A DNA stretch of 41,199 nucleotides from contig JBBRMY010000009.1 in the NCBI GenBank assembly GCA_038230595.1, positions 1-41,199 on the forward strand, written 5' to 3'. The DNA comes from JBBRMY01 sp038230595 (GTDB taxonomy: Bacteria > Bacteroidota > Ignavibacteria > Tepidaquicellales > Tepidaquicellaceae). Made by a program: the position numbers and the translations under genes. The notes below the pieces were generated by a model that had not been told where the DNA came from, made no database searches, and saw only the letters and a program-made list of their open reading frames with translations. Of the stretch, positions 22,432-31,900 are shown one piece after another; position 1 is the stretch's first letter; every line of letters begins with the position of its first letter.

Positions 22432-23610
22432 TTAATTATAAACGATGTTTAATTCCGGATGTAATTCCGGAGAAAGAGCTTTTCTCACTTCAATAAATAC
22501 ATCGTCAACTGTAATATGTGACATGCAGGTTGGCTCGCTGCAGCCATAATCATGCCCCAGATACAGGCAGGGACTGCAAAACTTATCACTTTGTATTACA
22601 ACTGAATGGTCGTTATAAGGACCCCATTTAACCGGGTCAGTAGGACCATGTAAAGCTATTATTTTTGAATTTACTGATGCAGCCATGTGAAGAATGCCTG
22701 TGTTCCCGCAAACAACAACATTTGCCTTTTTCAGAACTGCAATTACTTTATCAACTCCGGCTTTTCCGGCAAGATTGATCGCGCTATTGCCGAGCTTATT
22801 ATGAATAAAATCTGTTATATCTTTTTCAACATCTGAGCCTGTAATAATAAATCTGATTTCTTTATCAGTCTTATAAAGTCTTTCACCAAGCTCAACAAAT
22901 CTTTCCGGTTCCCATTCTCGTGCTTTACCGTTAATTCCGCAACCCGGATGAAAAACTATTACTTTCTTTCGTGTTAAATTATTCTCAGTCCAAAAATCAT
23001 CTGCAAATTTATAATCATTCGCATTTAAAAAATACTCTAATTTTTTATCCTCTGAAGTAATATTAATGTTCAGAGGTTCTAAAAGATCTAAAAAATTCTC
23101 TGCTTCATGTACTGTTCTGCTGTGATCAATTACACTGTCATACAAATGATGCTTATTTTGACCTTCAGTTTTAAAGCCGATATAATATTCTGCTTTAGCT
23201 GCAACAGACATCAATGTTGACATTCTTTCCCACTGTCCTCCATCGATAGAAATATCGTATTTTATACTTCTGTACTCTTTAAGAAAAGTTCTGAATTTAA
23301 AAACATTCCTTAAAAAAGAGTGAACATTTATATTAATTACTTTATCAACATACGGGATCTTATTAACGACAGAAAAATTAACCGGAGTACATAAAAACGT
23401 TAATTCTGCTTCGGGGTAAGCTTTTTTTAATGACCTTATAGTCGGTATTAAAAGAATAGTATCACCAATTGCAGCAAGCTTTACAAACAGGATCTTATTG
23501 ATTTTGCCGGAAGGTATCGTTCTTTTCCTTTTTAAAAAAGGGGTCAAAATCATTATCAGAGGTATACCGGCATACTTATCAAAATTCCTGAAAAACGAAC
23601 GCCTCTTCAC
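22432..23610 (-). CDS. Glycosyltransferase family 9 (heptosyltransferase-like)
   Basis: A 392-aa GT9 enzyme, similar to heptosyltransferases that add ADP-heptose to the LPS core. The N-terminal Rossmann half has KILFVKLAAIGDTILLIPTI (about 39-58), the family's KxxxLGDxxLxxP-like motif. The C-terminal half has HPGCGINGKAREWEPERF, VCGNTGILHMAASVNSKIIA and HGPTDPVKWGPY, typical of GT9 donor binding. A short Lys/Arg-rich N-terminal segment (1-35) precedes the domain. The start is GTG at 23610, directly against a palindrome. It is the first gene of the leftward group. The exact sugar and acceptor are not determinable. Confidence 0.9.
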   Translation of the reverse strand: MKRRSFFRNFDKYAGIPLIMILTPFLKRKRTIPSGKINKILFVKLAAIGDTILLIPTIRSLKKAYPEAELTFLCTPVNFSVVNKIPYVDKVININVHSFLRNVFKFRTFLKEYRSIKYDISIDGGQWERMSTLMSVAAKAEYYIGFKTEGQNKHHLYDSVIDHSRTVHEAENFLDLLEPLNINITSEDKKLEYFLNANDYKFADDFWTENNLTRKKVIVFHPGCGINGKAREWEPERFVELGERLYKTDKEIRFIITGSDVEKDITDFIHNKLGNSAINLAGKAGVDKVIAVLKKANVVVCGNTGILHMAASVNSKIIALHGPTDPVKWGPYNDHSVVIQSDKFCSPCLYLGHDYGCSEPTCMSHITVDDVFIEVRKALSPELHPELNIVYN

Positions 23611-23639
23611 ATTATCAAATAAATAAATTATTTGATAAT
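23611..23639. promoter_or_regulatory. Operator-like palindrome between GT9 and cdd
   Basis: ATTATCAAATAA (23611-23622) and TTATTTGATAAT (23628-23639) are exact inverted repeats separated by 5 bases. The right arm contains the TTTG box of the rightward promoter, and the left arm touches the GTG start of the GT9 gene. It reads as a binding site for a dimeric regulator affecting both directions; no regulator gene is nearby. Confidence 0.5.
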
Positions 23640-23660
23640 ATACCTATAAATGAATATATT
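23631..23660 (+). promoter_or_regulatory. Promoter of cdd-tdk
   Basis: TTTG (23631-23634), 20 bases, TATATT (23655-23660). This matches TTTG-N20-TAnnTT. The -33 box lies inside the palindrome at 23611-23639. The leader would be about 35 bases. Confidence 0.55.
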
Positions 23661-23699
23661 ATCAATTTAAGATTTATCTCTCGAAAGGCTTCCCTATTC

Positions 23700-24092
23700 A
23701 TGACAACTGACAATACCGAACTAATCAAAGCTGCTATCAAGGCAAAGGATAGCTCTTATTCTCCTTATTCAAATTTTAGAGTGGGAGCTGCATTATTATC
23801 TAAAAGCGGTAAAATATTTCCCGGAGCAAATATAGAAAATGCATCTTATTCCCTTTGTATTTGTGCTGAAAGAGTGGCATTTGTAAAAGCATTAACAGAA
23901 GGCAATAAAGAATTTGTTAAGATCGCTATATCGACCGATGAAGAGGATTTTGCATTTCCATGCGGTTCGTGCAGGCAATTTATGGCTGAATTTTCCCCGG
24001 ACCTTGAAATCTTATTAATCGTAAATGAAAAAACCACAAAATCTTTCAAACTTTCAGAATTATTTCCAAATAGTTTTAAATTAAAGCATTAA
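23700..24092 (+). CDS. cdd: Cytidine deaminase
   Basis: A 130-aa zinc enzyme converting cytidine and deoxycytidine to uridine and deoxyuridine in pyrimidine salvage. Zinc and catalytic residues are present: Cys55-Ala-Glu57 (CAERVA) and PCGSC with Cys88 and Cys91. FRVGAAL and GANIENASY near 26-50 bind the nucleoside. The Cys-Ala-Glu form and the short length fit the homotetrameric class. Its stop overlaps the ATG of the thymidine kinase gene (TAATG), so the two are coupled. A palindrome lies over its promoter. Confidence 0.97.
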   Translation: MTTDNTELIKAAIKAKDSSYSPYSNFRVGAALLSKSGKIFPGANIENASYSLCICAERVAFVKALTEGNKEFVKIAISTDEEDFAFPCGSCRQFMAEFSPDLEILLIVNEKTTKSFKLSELFPNSFKLKH

Positions 24093-24667
24093 TGAACGAA
24101 ACCCTACAAATAAGAACACACAAAAGAACAGGTCATATTGAAGTAGTCTGCGGCAGCATGTTCTCAGGAAAAACTGAAGAACTTATCAGGAGGATACGCA
24201 GAGCAGAAATAGCAAAGCAGCGAGTAAAAGTCTTTAAGCCCAAAATTGATAACAGATTTTCGGAATTTGAGATTGTATCCCATAATGAAACATCTTACCC
24301 ATCAGAAGTAATAGAGAACTCAAATGACATACTTGACAAAACATTCGATGTAGAAGTGATCGGCATAGATGAAGCACAGTTCTTTGACAAAGATATTGTT
24401 AAAGTCTGCCAGACGCTTGCTGATAATGGAAAGAGAGTCATTGTTGCCGGACTTGATCAGGATTACAGGGCAATACCATTTGAGCCAATGCCGCAGCTTC
24501 TTGCAATAGCTGAGTACATAACCAAGACACTTGCAATATGCGTAATTTGCGGTGCACCCGCAAACCGTACTCAGCGTAATACAACTGAATCAGAGAGGGT
24601 GCTTGTCGGCGCAACAAATCACTACGAAGCGAGATGCAGGCTTCATCATACAATTCCAAACGAATAA
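24092..24667 (+). CDS. tdk: Thymidine kinase, type II
   Basis: A 191-aa kinase that phosphorylates thymidine and deoxyuridine. The P-loop GSMFSGKTEEL is at 21-31. FKPKIDNRF, VIGIDEAQFF with the catalytic Glu near residue 95, GLDQDYRAIPFEPM and a C-terminal zinc site (CVICG, then RCRLHH) are all present. The last pair is CxxH rather than the more common CxxC, still able to bind zinc. It follows cdd with a one-base overlap; the product of Cdd (deoxyuridine) is a substrate of Tdk, so the order makes metabolic sense. The end of the gene is followed by a new promoter. Confidence 0.97.
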   Translation: MNETLQIRTHKRTGHIEVVCGSMFSGKTEELIRRIRRAEIAKQRVKVFKPKIDNRFSEFEIVSHNETSYPSEVIENSNDILDKTFDVEVIGIDEAQFFDKDIVKVCQTLADNGKRVIVAGLDQDYRAIPFEPMPQLLAIAEYITKTLAICVICGAPANRTQRNTTESERVLVGATNHYEARCRLHHTIPNE

Positions 24668-24698
24668 AATATAAACTAATTAAACTCTGCAGGGAGGA

Positions 24699-24729
24699 TT
24701 TGATCTTAGATCTGCATGAGTTAACTTTT
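24699..24729 (+). promoter_or_regulatory. Promoter of BMP lipoprotein gene
   Basis: TTTG (24699-24702), 19 bases, TAACTTTT (24722-24729). This is close to the Bacteroidota consensus. An imperfect hairpin (AACTCTGCAG with CTGCATGAGTT, 24684-24722 or so) overlaps it and may end tdk or hold a regulator. Confidence 0.5.
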
Positions 24730-24761
24730 CTAAATAATTTGCTTAAACCATAACGACTTAA

Positions 24762-25826
24762 ATGAAAAAAATCTTTTTATCTCTATTTGCTTTCACTCTA
24801 ATTTTTACTCTTGCCATAACTTTTTCAGCCTGCAATAAAAATACTGATAAAACTTCGTCACAAACTACCGGAGAAACTTCTAAAGATAAAAAATCACCTT
24901 TAAAAGTCGGGCTTGTGTTTGATGTTGGCGGACGCGGTGACAAATCATTTAATGATGCAGCTTACAACGGACTTGTAAAAGCAAAAGAGCAGCTTGGAAT
25001 TGATTTCGAAGCAATAGATCCGGGTGAAGGTTCAGACAGAGAATCTGCACTGAGAAAACTTGCAAACAAGCCGGACATCGGTTTAATATTCGGTATAGGG
25101 TTTATTTTCACTGAAGATATAACAACTATAGCAAAAGAATTTAAAGATAAGAAATTTGCATGCGTTGATTATTCAATTACACCAGGTGCAGTAATTCCGG
25201 ACAACCTTCTTGCTATCGAGTTCAGAGAAGAAGAAGGATCGTTTCTTGTAGGAACAATCGCAGCACTGACATCGAAAACAAACAAAGTAGGATTTATTGG
25301 AGGAATGGAATCAACACTGATCAAGAAATTTGAATCAGGTTTTGTACAGGGAGTAAAATACGGCAATCCAAACTGCCAGGTGCTTTCAGGATATGTCAGC
25401 GTAACCGGCGAGGGATTTAAAAATCCGGGAAAGGCAAAGGAAATAGCGAATTCACAATTTTCAACAGGAGCTGATGTAATATATCATGCATCTGGATTAT
25501 CAGGATTAGGTTTGTTTGAAGCTTCAAGAGAAAAGAAAAAATTTGCAATCGGTGTAGATATGGATCAAAACAAGGAAGCACCTGGATTTGTTTTGACAAG
25601 TATGGTCAAAAAAGTTGATGAAGCAATATTTACAGCAGCGAAAGATCTGAAAGAAAATACGTTCAAAGGCGGAATAAAAACACTCGGCTTAAAAGAGAAT
25701 GGTGTAGATTATGTTTATGACAGCAACAACAATAAGCTGATTTCAGATGAAGTAAGAAAAAAAGCTGAAGAGACAAAGGCAAAGATAATAAGCGGAGAAA
25801 TAAAAGTTTTTGAAGCAAATAAGTAA
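24762..25826 (+). CDS. BMP-family ABC transporter substrate-binding lipoprotein
   Basis: A 354-aa lipoprotein of the BmpA/Med (PnrA-like) family, which bind purine nucleosides or related compounds for ABC uptake. The signal peptide ends in a lipobox FSAC with Cys24. The mature part has VGLVFDVGGRGDKSFNDAAY, the family opening in which Asp and Phe contact the ligand, LIFGIGFIF, AIEFREEEGSFLVGT, KVGFIGGM and VIYHASGLSGLG. Residues 25-46 are a Ser/Thr/Lys-rich linker. No permease or ATPase genes lie next to it. Being just after cdd and tdk, a nucleoside ligand is likely but inferred. Confidence 0.9.
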   Translation: MKKIFLSLFAFTLIFTLAITFSACNKNTDKTSSQTTGETSKDKKSPLKVGLVFDVGGRGDKSFNDAAYNGLVKAKEQLGIDFEAIDPGEGSDRESALRKLANKPDIGLIFGIGFIFTEDITTIAKEFKDKKFACVDYSITPGAVIPDNLLAIEFREEEGSFLVGTIAALTSKTNKVGFIGGMESTLIKKFESGFVQGVKYGNPNCQVLSGYVSVTGEGFKNPGKAKEIANSQFSTGADVIYHASGLSGLGLFEASREKKKFAIGVDMDQNKEAPGFVLTSMVKKVDEAIFTAAKDLKENTFKGGIKTLGLKENGVDYVYDSNNNKLISDEVRKKAEETKAKIISGEIKVFEANK

Positions 25827-25910
25827 GTGCGTATAATAAAACAAATATCGGCAGCAAAAGATATATTAAGGCTATAATAAAGCGAGAAATGCAGTAACCA
25901 TTTGTACAAA

Positions 25911-25945
25911 AAAAACAGAGACGCGAACATTGCGTCTCTGTTTTT
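25911..25945. terminator. Strong bidirectional terminator, family C palindrome
   Basis: AAAAACAGAGACGC (25911-25924), loop GAACATT, GCGTCTCTGTTTTT (25932-25945). A perfect 14-bp stem with A and T tracts, placed between the convergent BMP and sprA genes. Confidence 0.9.
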
Positions 25946-25967
25946 TATTTTCCTCTTTTTAAAGCTA

Positions 25968-28900
25968 CTACTGAATTGAGATCTTAATGTTTAATCCACC
26001 TTCGCTATTGGTTCTTGGAATTGTGGCGACGGAGCCTTCTGACGGAGTGGTTTTTATAAGCTTGTAAAAGACCTGCAGTCCTACACGTGAACTTAATGAA
26101 TACTGCACTGTTGGATTTATTGTAAGAACAGAAGAACCGCTACCTATTTTTTTATCCAGGAATCCCTGCGCAAAAGCATAATCAATAGGATTGTTCAATG
26201 TTTTTGAAACTGTAAGCGCGAATGAAATATCATTCTGAAGTGAAAGCCCAAAAAGAGGAATTTCAAATCCTGATTTTGTAAAGTTAGCTGTTAGACTCCA
26301 GTCACTTGTGTTTGCAACGGATATCTGATTAATATTAGGTAGTACGCTGTACACCTTGGATTTATTTACTTTAAAGTTGGTTGTAAATGTTCCGCCAAGG
26401 AGCTGCTTGAAATTTATATTAAGTCCAATAAGCGGGCTAAAGCTTTGAGTTATCTGCTGCGCAGTAACAAGCTGCGTATTTGACAGATCAGTATTGATAC
26501 CTTCCTTATAATCTGCTATGAAAGAATTATCCAGCGTAACTGAAGAAGCGAACTCGGAGAAAATAGGAAGCTTTTCAAGACCCGTAACGCTTAGTACCCA
26601 GTTCGGGAATGGGAATTTCGACAAGCCTGTCTTTACAGCGTCTGCAAAAGGCTTACCGTTAACAGTGCTAGCATAATCAAATTTTTCAACATCTCCTATG
26701 AAGAATGTGGAGAAACTTTTCGTTACAAGATCATTCTTAGAAGTCGGATTTACAACCAAACCAAGCTCATTTGTATTTGCTACCTGGTTAACAGAATTTC
26801 CAAGAGACGTTTTAAAATTCAGGCTCAATCTGATATTATCCGGAAGTATCGGCGTGATCATTGTACTGAATGTGATATCGTTATTTACATTAAGCTGATC
26901 AGATACATTGACAAGGTTAGCCACTCTTCTACCCGGATCTCTTGCAAAACCGAGCTGATACATTCTTGAAGGACCAAGCTTTTCATTAGCAGTAGGATAA
27001 AGCCAGAAATTTGCAAAGCCGGGTCTACCCTCTATACTGGAATTCAGGACGGTATTTGTCTGAGAGAATGTGACATTAATATTATCAGGCAGAAAAGTTT
27101 TTAAAAGCTTAAAGAAATCTAATGGATTCTGCTCATCTGAAATTGAACCAAGTCCTCCGCTGTTCAGCCTTCTGAATTTCGGTGGAGATTTTGGATCCTT
27201 GTTCGTTCCGTTAGGATCCTTTGAACCCGGAGGAGGCGGATTATCGCTTCCGCTTCCCTTGAATAAATTAAATACTTCAGACAGCTTAAAATTAGCATTT
27301 GTAGAAAGAGTGTTCGATGCACCGACTGTATAGCCTGTATTGACAAGCTGATTCGGATCATTCCAGCCATAGGTTACATTATAATTCATTGATAAAGTTA
27401 AGAACTTATCAATTACCGGAAAATTAAACTTAGGATTCATACCAACAGTCTGCGCATAAGTGAGATCTCTTCCAAAATTAATTACACCCTGATTAAAGAA
27501 AATATCACTGAAGATCTGAGACTCAGTTCTTGGAGTTAACAAACTGTCCCTCAGAGTTTCCAAGCCTGTAAGATCACTTCCCGCGCGAAAATTATAATTA
27601 CCGGTAAGATCTACAATCCAGTTCTCTATAAATTTCCAATCAAATTTAAATCCCCGGTTTGCATTAAATACTCTTGAAGTCTGATCCGGATTTAAAAAAG
27701 CTCTTTGCTTCTGCTGATTTTCACTGCGGTTGAAGTCAGTATTAGCCGTAAAGTTCTGGGCAAAAAGTGGAGTTAAACCGATGAACGGGAAGAAAAAATA
27801 CAGCTTTGCATTTTTATACTTATCTCCTAAATTTATAATCTTTCCTATATGGAGATTAAGTATATCAGAAACGCCAAAATCAGTTCCGAAATTAACTCCT
27901 CCGTTATAAGCAAAATCATGCTTATTCTCATAGGTAATATCTCTTGAATTTCCAAAGGATGCGGAAAGATTAAATGAAAGCTTATTGATTATATTTTTTA
28001 ATAGATAATTACTGCTTGGGAAATTAAAGGAGAATCCGTTAAGTGAAAATTCATTTCTTGTTGTAAGAGTCTGAGCCTGAATTCGTATCTGCTCACTTTG
28101 AGCCCGAGCCAGCTCTTCATTCTGAGTTGCTGCAAGCACCTGATTATATTTCTGAGATACTGCATTATCAATTAATATATCTGTTCCCGGATAATACTTA
28201 GGATTAACAAAGCCTTCCGAGTGTCTGTATGTAAGCGGGAGATTCAGGAAGTTAGCCCACTTATCATTAAACATTGAAACAAACAAATTATTCACGATCT
28301 TGTGTAGATTAAGTGTTCCGCTTAGATCCCAACTGATTCCATTCGTGAGAGTTCCTACTCTGGCATCGATGGTGTGAAAATTTGGATCGGTTTTGGAAAA
28401 AGCAAAATTAACCTGCATTAGATCAGCAAGCTTTAAGCCTGCTGTAACGTTGAATGCATAACCATTATCATTATTTACTCTTATCAGCCTGAGCTCATCG
28501 AACCATACACTTCCCGTTATGGACGACTGTCCCTGCCGAATCTTATTTTTTTCTACAGATAATACAAACTCGCGGATAGTCCTCAGCGATGGATTACCTT
28601 TAATAGTATAAGTTGATCCCGGAGGTCCATTCGGTACCGGAACACTTACAGATAAGTTTACGGAATCCCGTGATATTTTTACGCTTGTTAGATCAGCAAA
28701 ATTAATAGTTACTTCATTCTGGGAATTCCACGGCTGACCCGGCCGGACATCAGGATGAACGGGTGCCCTGTATTCATAAAAATTATTTGAGTCAGTTCCA
28801 AACCTTACAACCATTGCAGCATCATACTGAGTTTCACTTATGTACTGGAAATTCGGATCACCATTTACAAAAAGCTTAAGAGTTTTGTAGTTAAAAAGAT

Positions 28901-31900
28901 CAAGTGGGGTTGTTCCATAATCCTTTCTTGCAGATTTCCTTCCCTGCAATCCGGTAAGATTTTTTACATTTATAGATAGTGACTGCTCATTGGATTTTGT
29001 ATCCTGGTTATTCTGATTTCTTACTGTTTGCCTTAAAATATCTCCGCCAACCGGACTCTGATAGATCTGGGGATTTTCTTCAATACTTACTACTGAAATG
29101 CTGTAAGTAGTATCAGTCCTGTTAGGCTTCACCCATTGGTTACCTACAAGATTTATCTCAACAAGACCAAGCCTTACACTGTCTGTTAAACCAGTCATCC
29201 ACATTCTTACATACTGAATATTCGTAAGAGTTGCATTTCCGATCTTTTTGTTGAATTCACTAAGAGGTATTCTGTATTGTGCCCATCCGTTATATCCTCT
29301 TCCAACAATTCTTGAATTTACTGTAGTATCAAGACTAACTTCGTATTGAAAATAAGAATTAAGTACGTCCAGAGACCCGTTGCCATTTAGGTCTTCAGTA
29401 TCTGGCCGTGTATTTCCATCAACTCCGGCATTTTGATCTGTTCCGTTAAGCTTGCTCTGGTCATAACCTCTTGCAATATTATTATCCAGTGAAGGATCGG
29501 TTGGGTCAGGACCTAATAGACCATATTTGGCAATTTCCTGAGCGTCAGTTAATCCATCAAGACCTATATCTTCACCCGGATCCAGCAAACCGTTAGCATT
29601 TTTATCCTCAGTATTTAAGACATGATCAGGTAATGCATCTTCACTTATGTAACCAAGTTCAACATAAAGTTTAGCATTGGGATTTTGCGCCAGTATGGTA
29701 TTATAACTTTCCACTCTCATGTTGAACTCAAGAAAATTTATATTCTCACTTACAAGATCTGTACTTGTAGAGTTCAGATATTTCATTATGCCATTAAATG
29801 TTTTTTTCTTATCGGTAATAGTATCCATTGAAGCGTTATAATTATAGGTACCTCTGTCCTTTGGTCTGAAACTAATATAGAAAGGAGTAACCCTGTCCTG
29901 TCCCGCCTGAACATCTTTTAATGGAAATATATCCTTTATCAAGGCATCGTTCGCAATATTAAACCATTTCATCTGAGCACGATATTTCTGCCTTGTAGAA
30001 TCTTCTACAGGAAGAGGATCGAGAAGATTCGGGTTCATGAAAGTAAAAGGGATAGAACCCATTTTCCAGGTTGTATATGTAGTGCCTAAAGAGATAACTT
30101 TTTTAGCTCCTTCCATGTCATCTACATAAGCAACAGATTCATTGTTATCTGATGGTATAAGACTTTTTCTCGTATTAGGATCGTTATTAATTAAAGCAGC
30201 TTCAGTTTTAAGAATGAAGCTTGATTCTTCTTTAGTAGAGTACCCCGGAAGCAGATTAACAATCTTTGTAAGGAATTTGGATTTAAACTCTGTAGTAAAA
30301 TCAACACCGAACATAGAATTGTTTGTCGGCTCTTCACCAATTCTTACTTTGTCATTTAAAGTTTCCTGCTTAAGATTCATAAATGTGAATCCGAAGGAAG
30401 TTTTGTCATTTATCTTGTAATCCCCTCTTACCCCAAGCAATGTTTTTGAAGCGATCTGCAAAAGCTCATTTGTTTCATAAGAGATCTTAAGGTCTTTTGA
30501 AGCTAAAGCACTTGCACTTTTAATCACGACTGTACCTGTGGAATAATCAACAGAATAATCTACATTCGGATCTAATTTAACATTTCCGATCCTGACTTCA
30601 ACAGAGCCCTGAACAATATTGAATCCAAGACTTATATTGTTGCTTATACCGGCTGTACCTCTGGCTTTTCCCTTAATATTATAAAGATTGTTACGGGCAG
30701 CTATTAATGCTTCGGTTTTACTTTTTGTATAGATATCCGAAAAAGCATAAATTGAATCTGAAGCTACTGCATTTATATCATCCTTAAATGGTTCAAGACT
30801 TGGAAAAATAATATCTCCCGAAGAGCTTAGAACAGTATATCCTTCCCTGTAATCAAATAAATTATCTGTGCCTACTGAACCATTAACATCAAACCTGTCA
30901 AGCTTTAGGATCTGTAACAGAACTCTGCCTGAGGGAAGAGAGGGAGATTCGGTGTTAGTAGATGGATTTAAAAAATTTACATTTAAAGTGAATCCATCCC
31001 TGGAAAGATTACTTACTGGAAGCCGGTAAATATTTTTCATTTTCTGCGCCCATGCGAGAGTATCAAGCGGACTGACACTGGGGTACTTAACTAATTTTAA
31101 AATAAGAGTATTAGTCGGACCTGTTGAGTTTGAGTTATCATTTAAACCAACTCTTGAAGTAGGATTGTTTCTGAGCTGATATGTTATTCCAACTGCCTGG
31201 TTTTCCGGGACACTTGTTTTAAGAGTTACAAAACCTGCATCCAAGTTTATGCTATATTCGCTCGCATCTAATTTTCTGAAATAACCATTTACTCTCTTGC
31301 TTTGAATAAAAGGAGTATTAACATAGCTGAGTGTATCACTTAATGAATCCAGTGAATGTATACCCAGATTAATATCAAGAATTGCGAATCTTTTATTTGT
31401 AGTGGAAATTTCAGTCTGAGCCCAGACCTGTAAATTAGAAACATCTATACCATTGGCATCTGTGTAATTGTTATTACCGTCAGTGAATATTTTCCTGTAA
31501 GGAGTTTTATAAAGAGTATCTATAAAGAAATTGTTATCGGAATAGTTAGCAGGTTGAATTGTATATTCCTGGTCAGATGCACCGCCGGAAAAATCCCGAG
31601 TTTCTTGCTTACTTTTTTTCTGAGAGATAACACCTACAAGGGTAAGTGGTCCAAGCTTAAATTCTCCTCTTACTCCGAAAAGAGCCTGAGTTGATTGGAT
31701 CAGAGAAGATTTTGTTTCAAGAGAAACGTTTCCTGCTTCTATCTTTTGAATAACTTCATCTGCATAACCTTCATACTTCAGCTTCAGCTGATTCTCAAAA
31801 TCAAAAGTTCTCTGAGTATTATAATCTGCATCTATAGTAAGCTTATCTCCTACTTTACCTTTAGCTGTAACCTGAACATCCTGCTTGAAATTAATATTAT

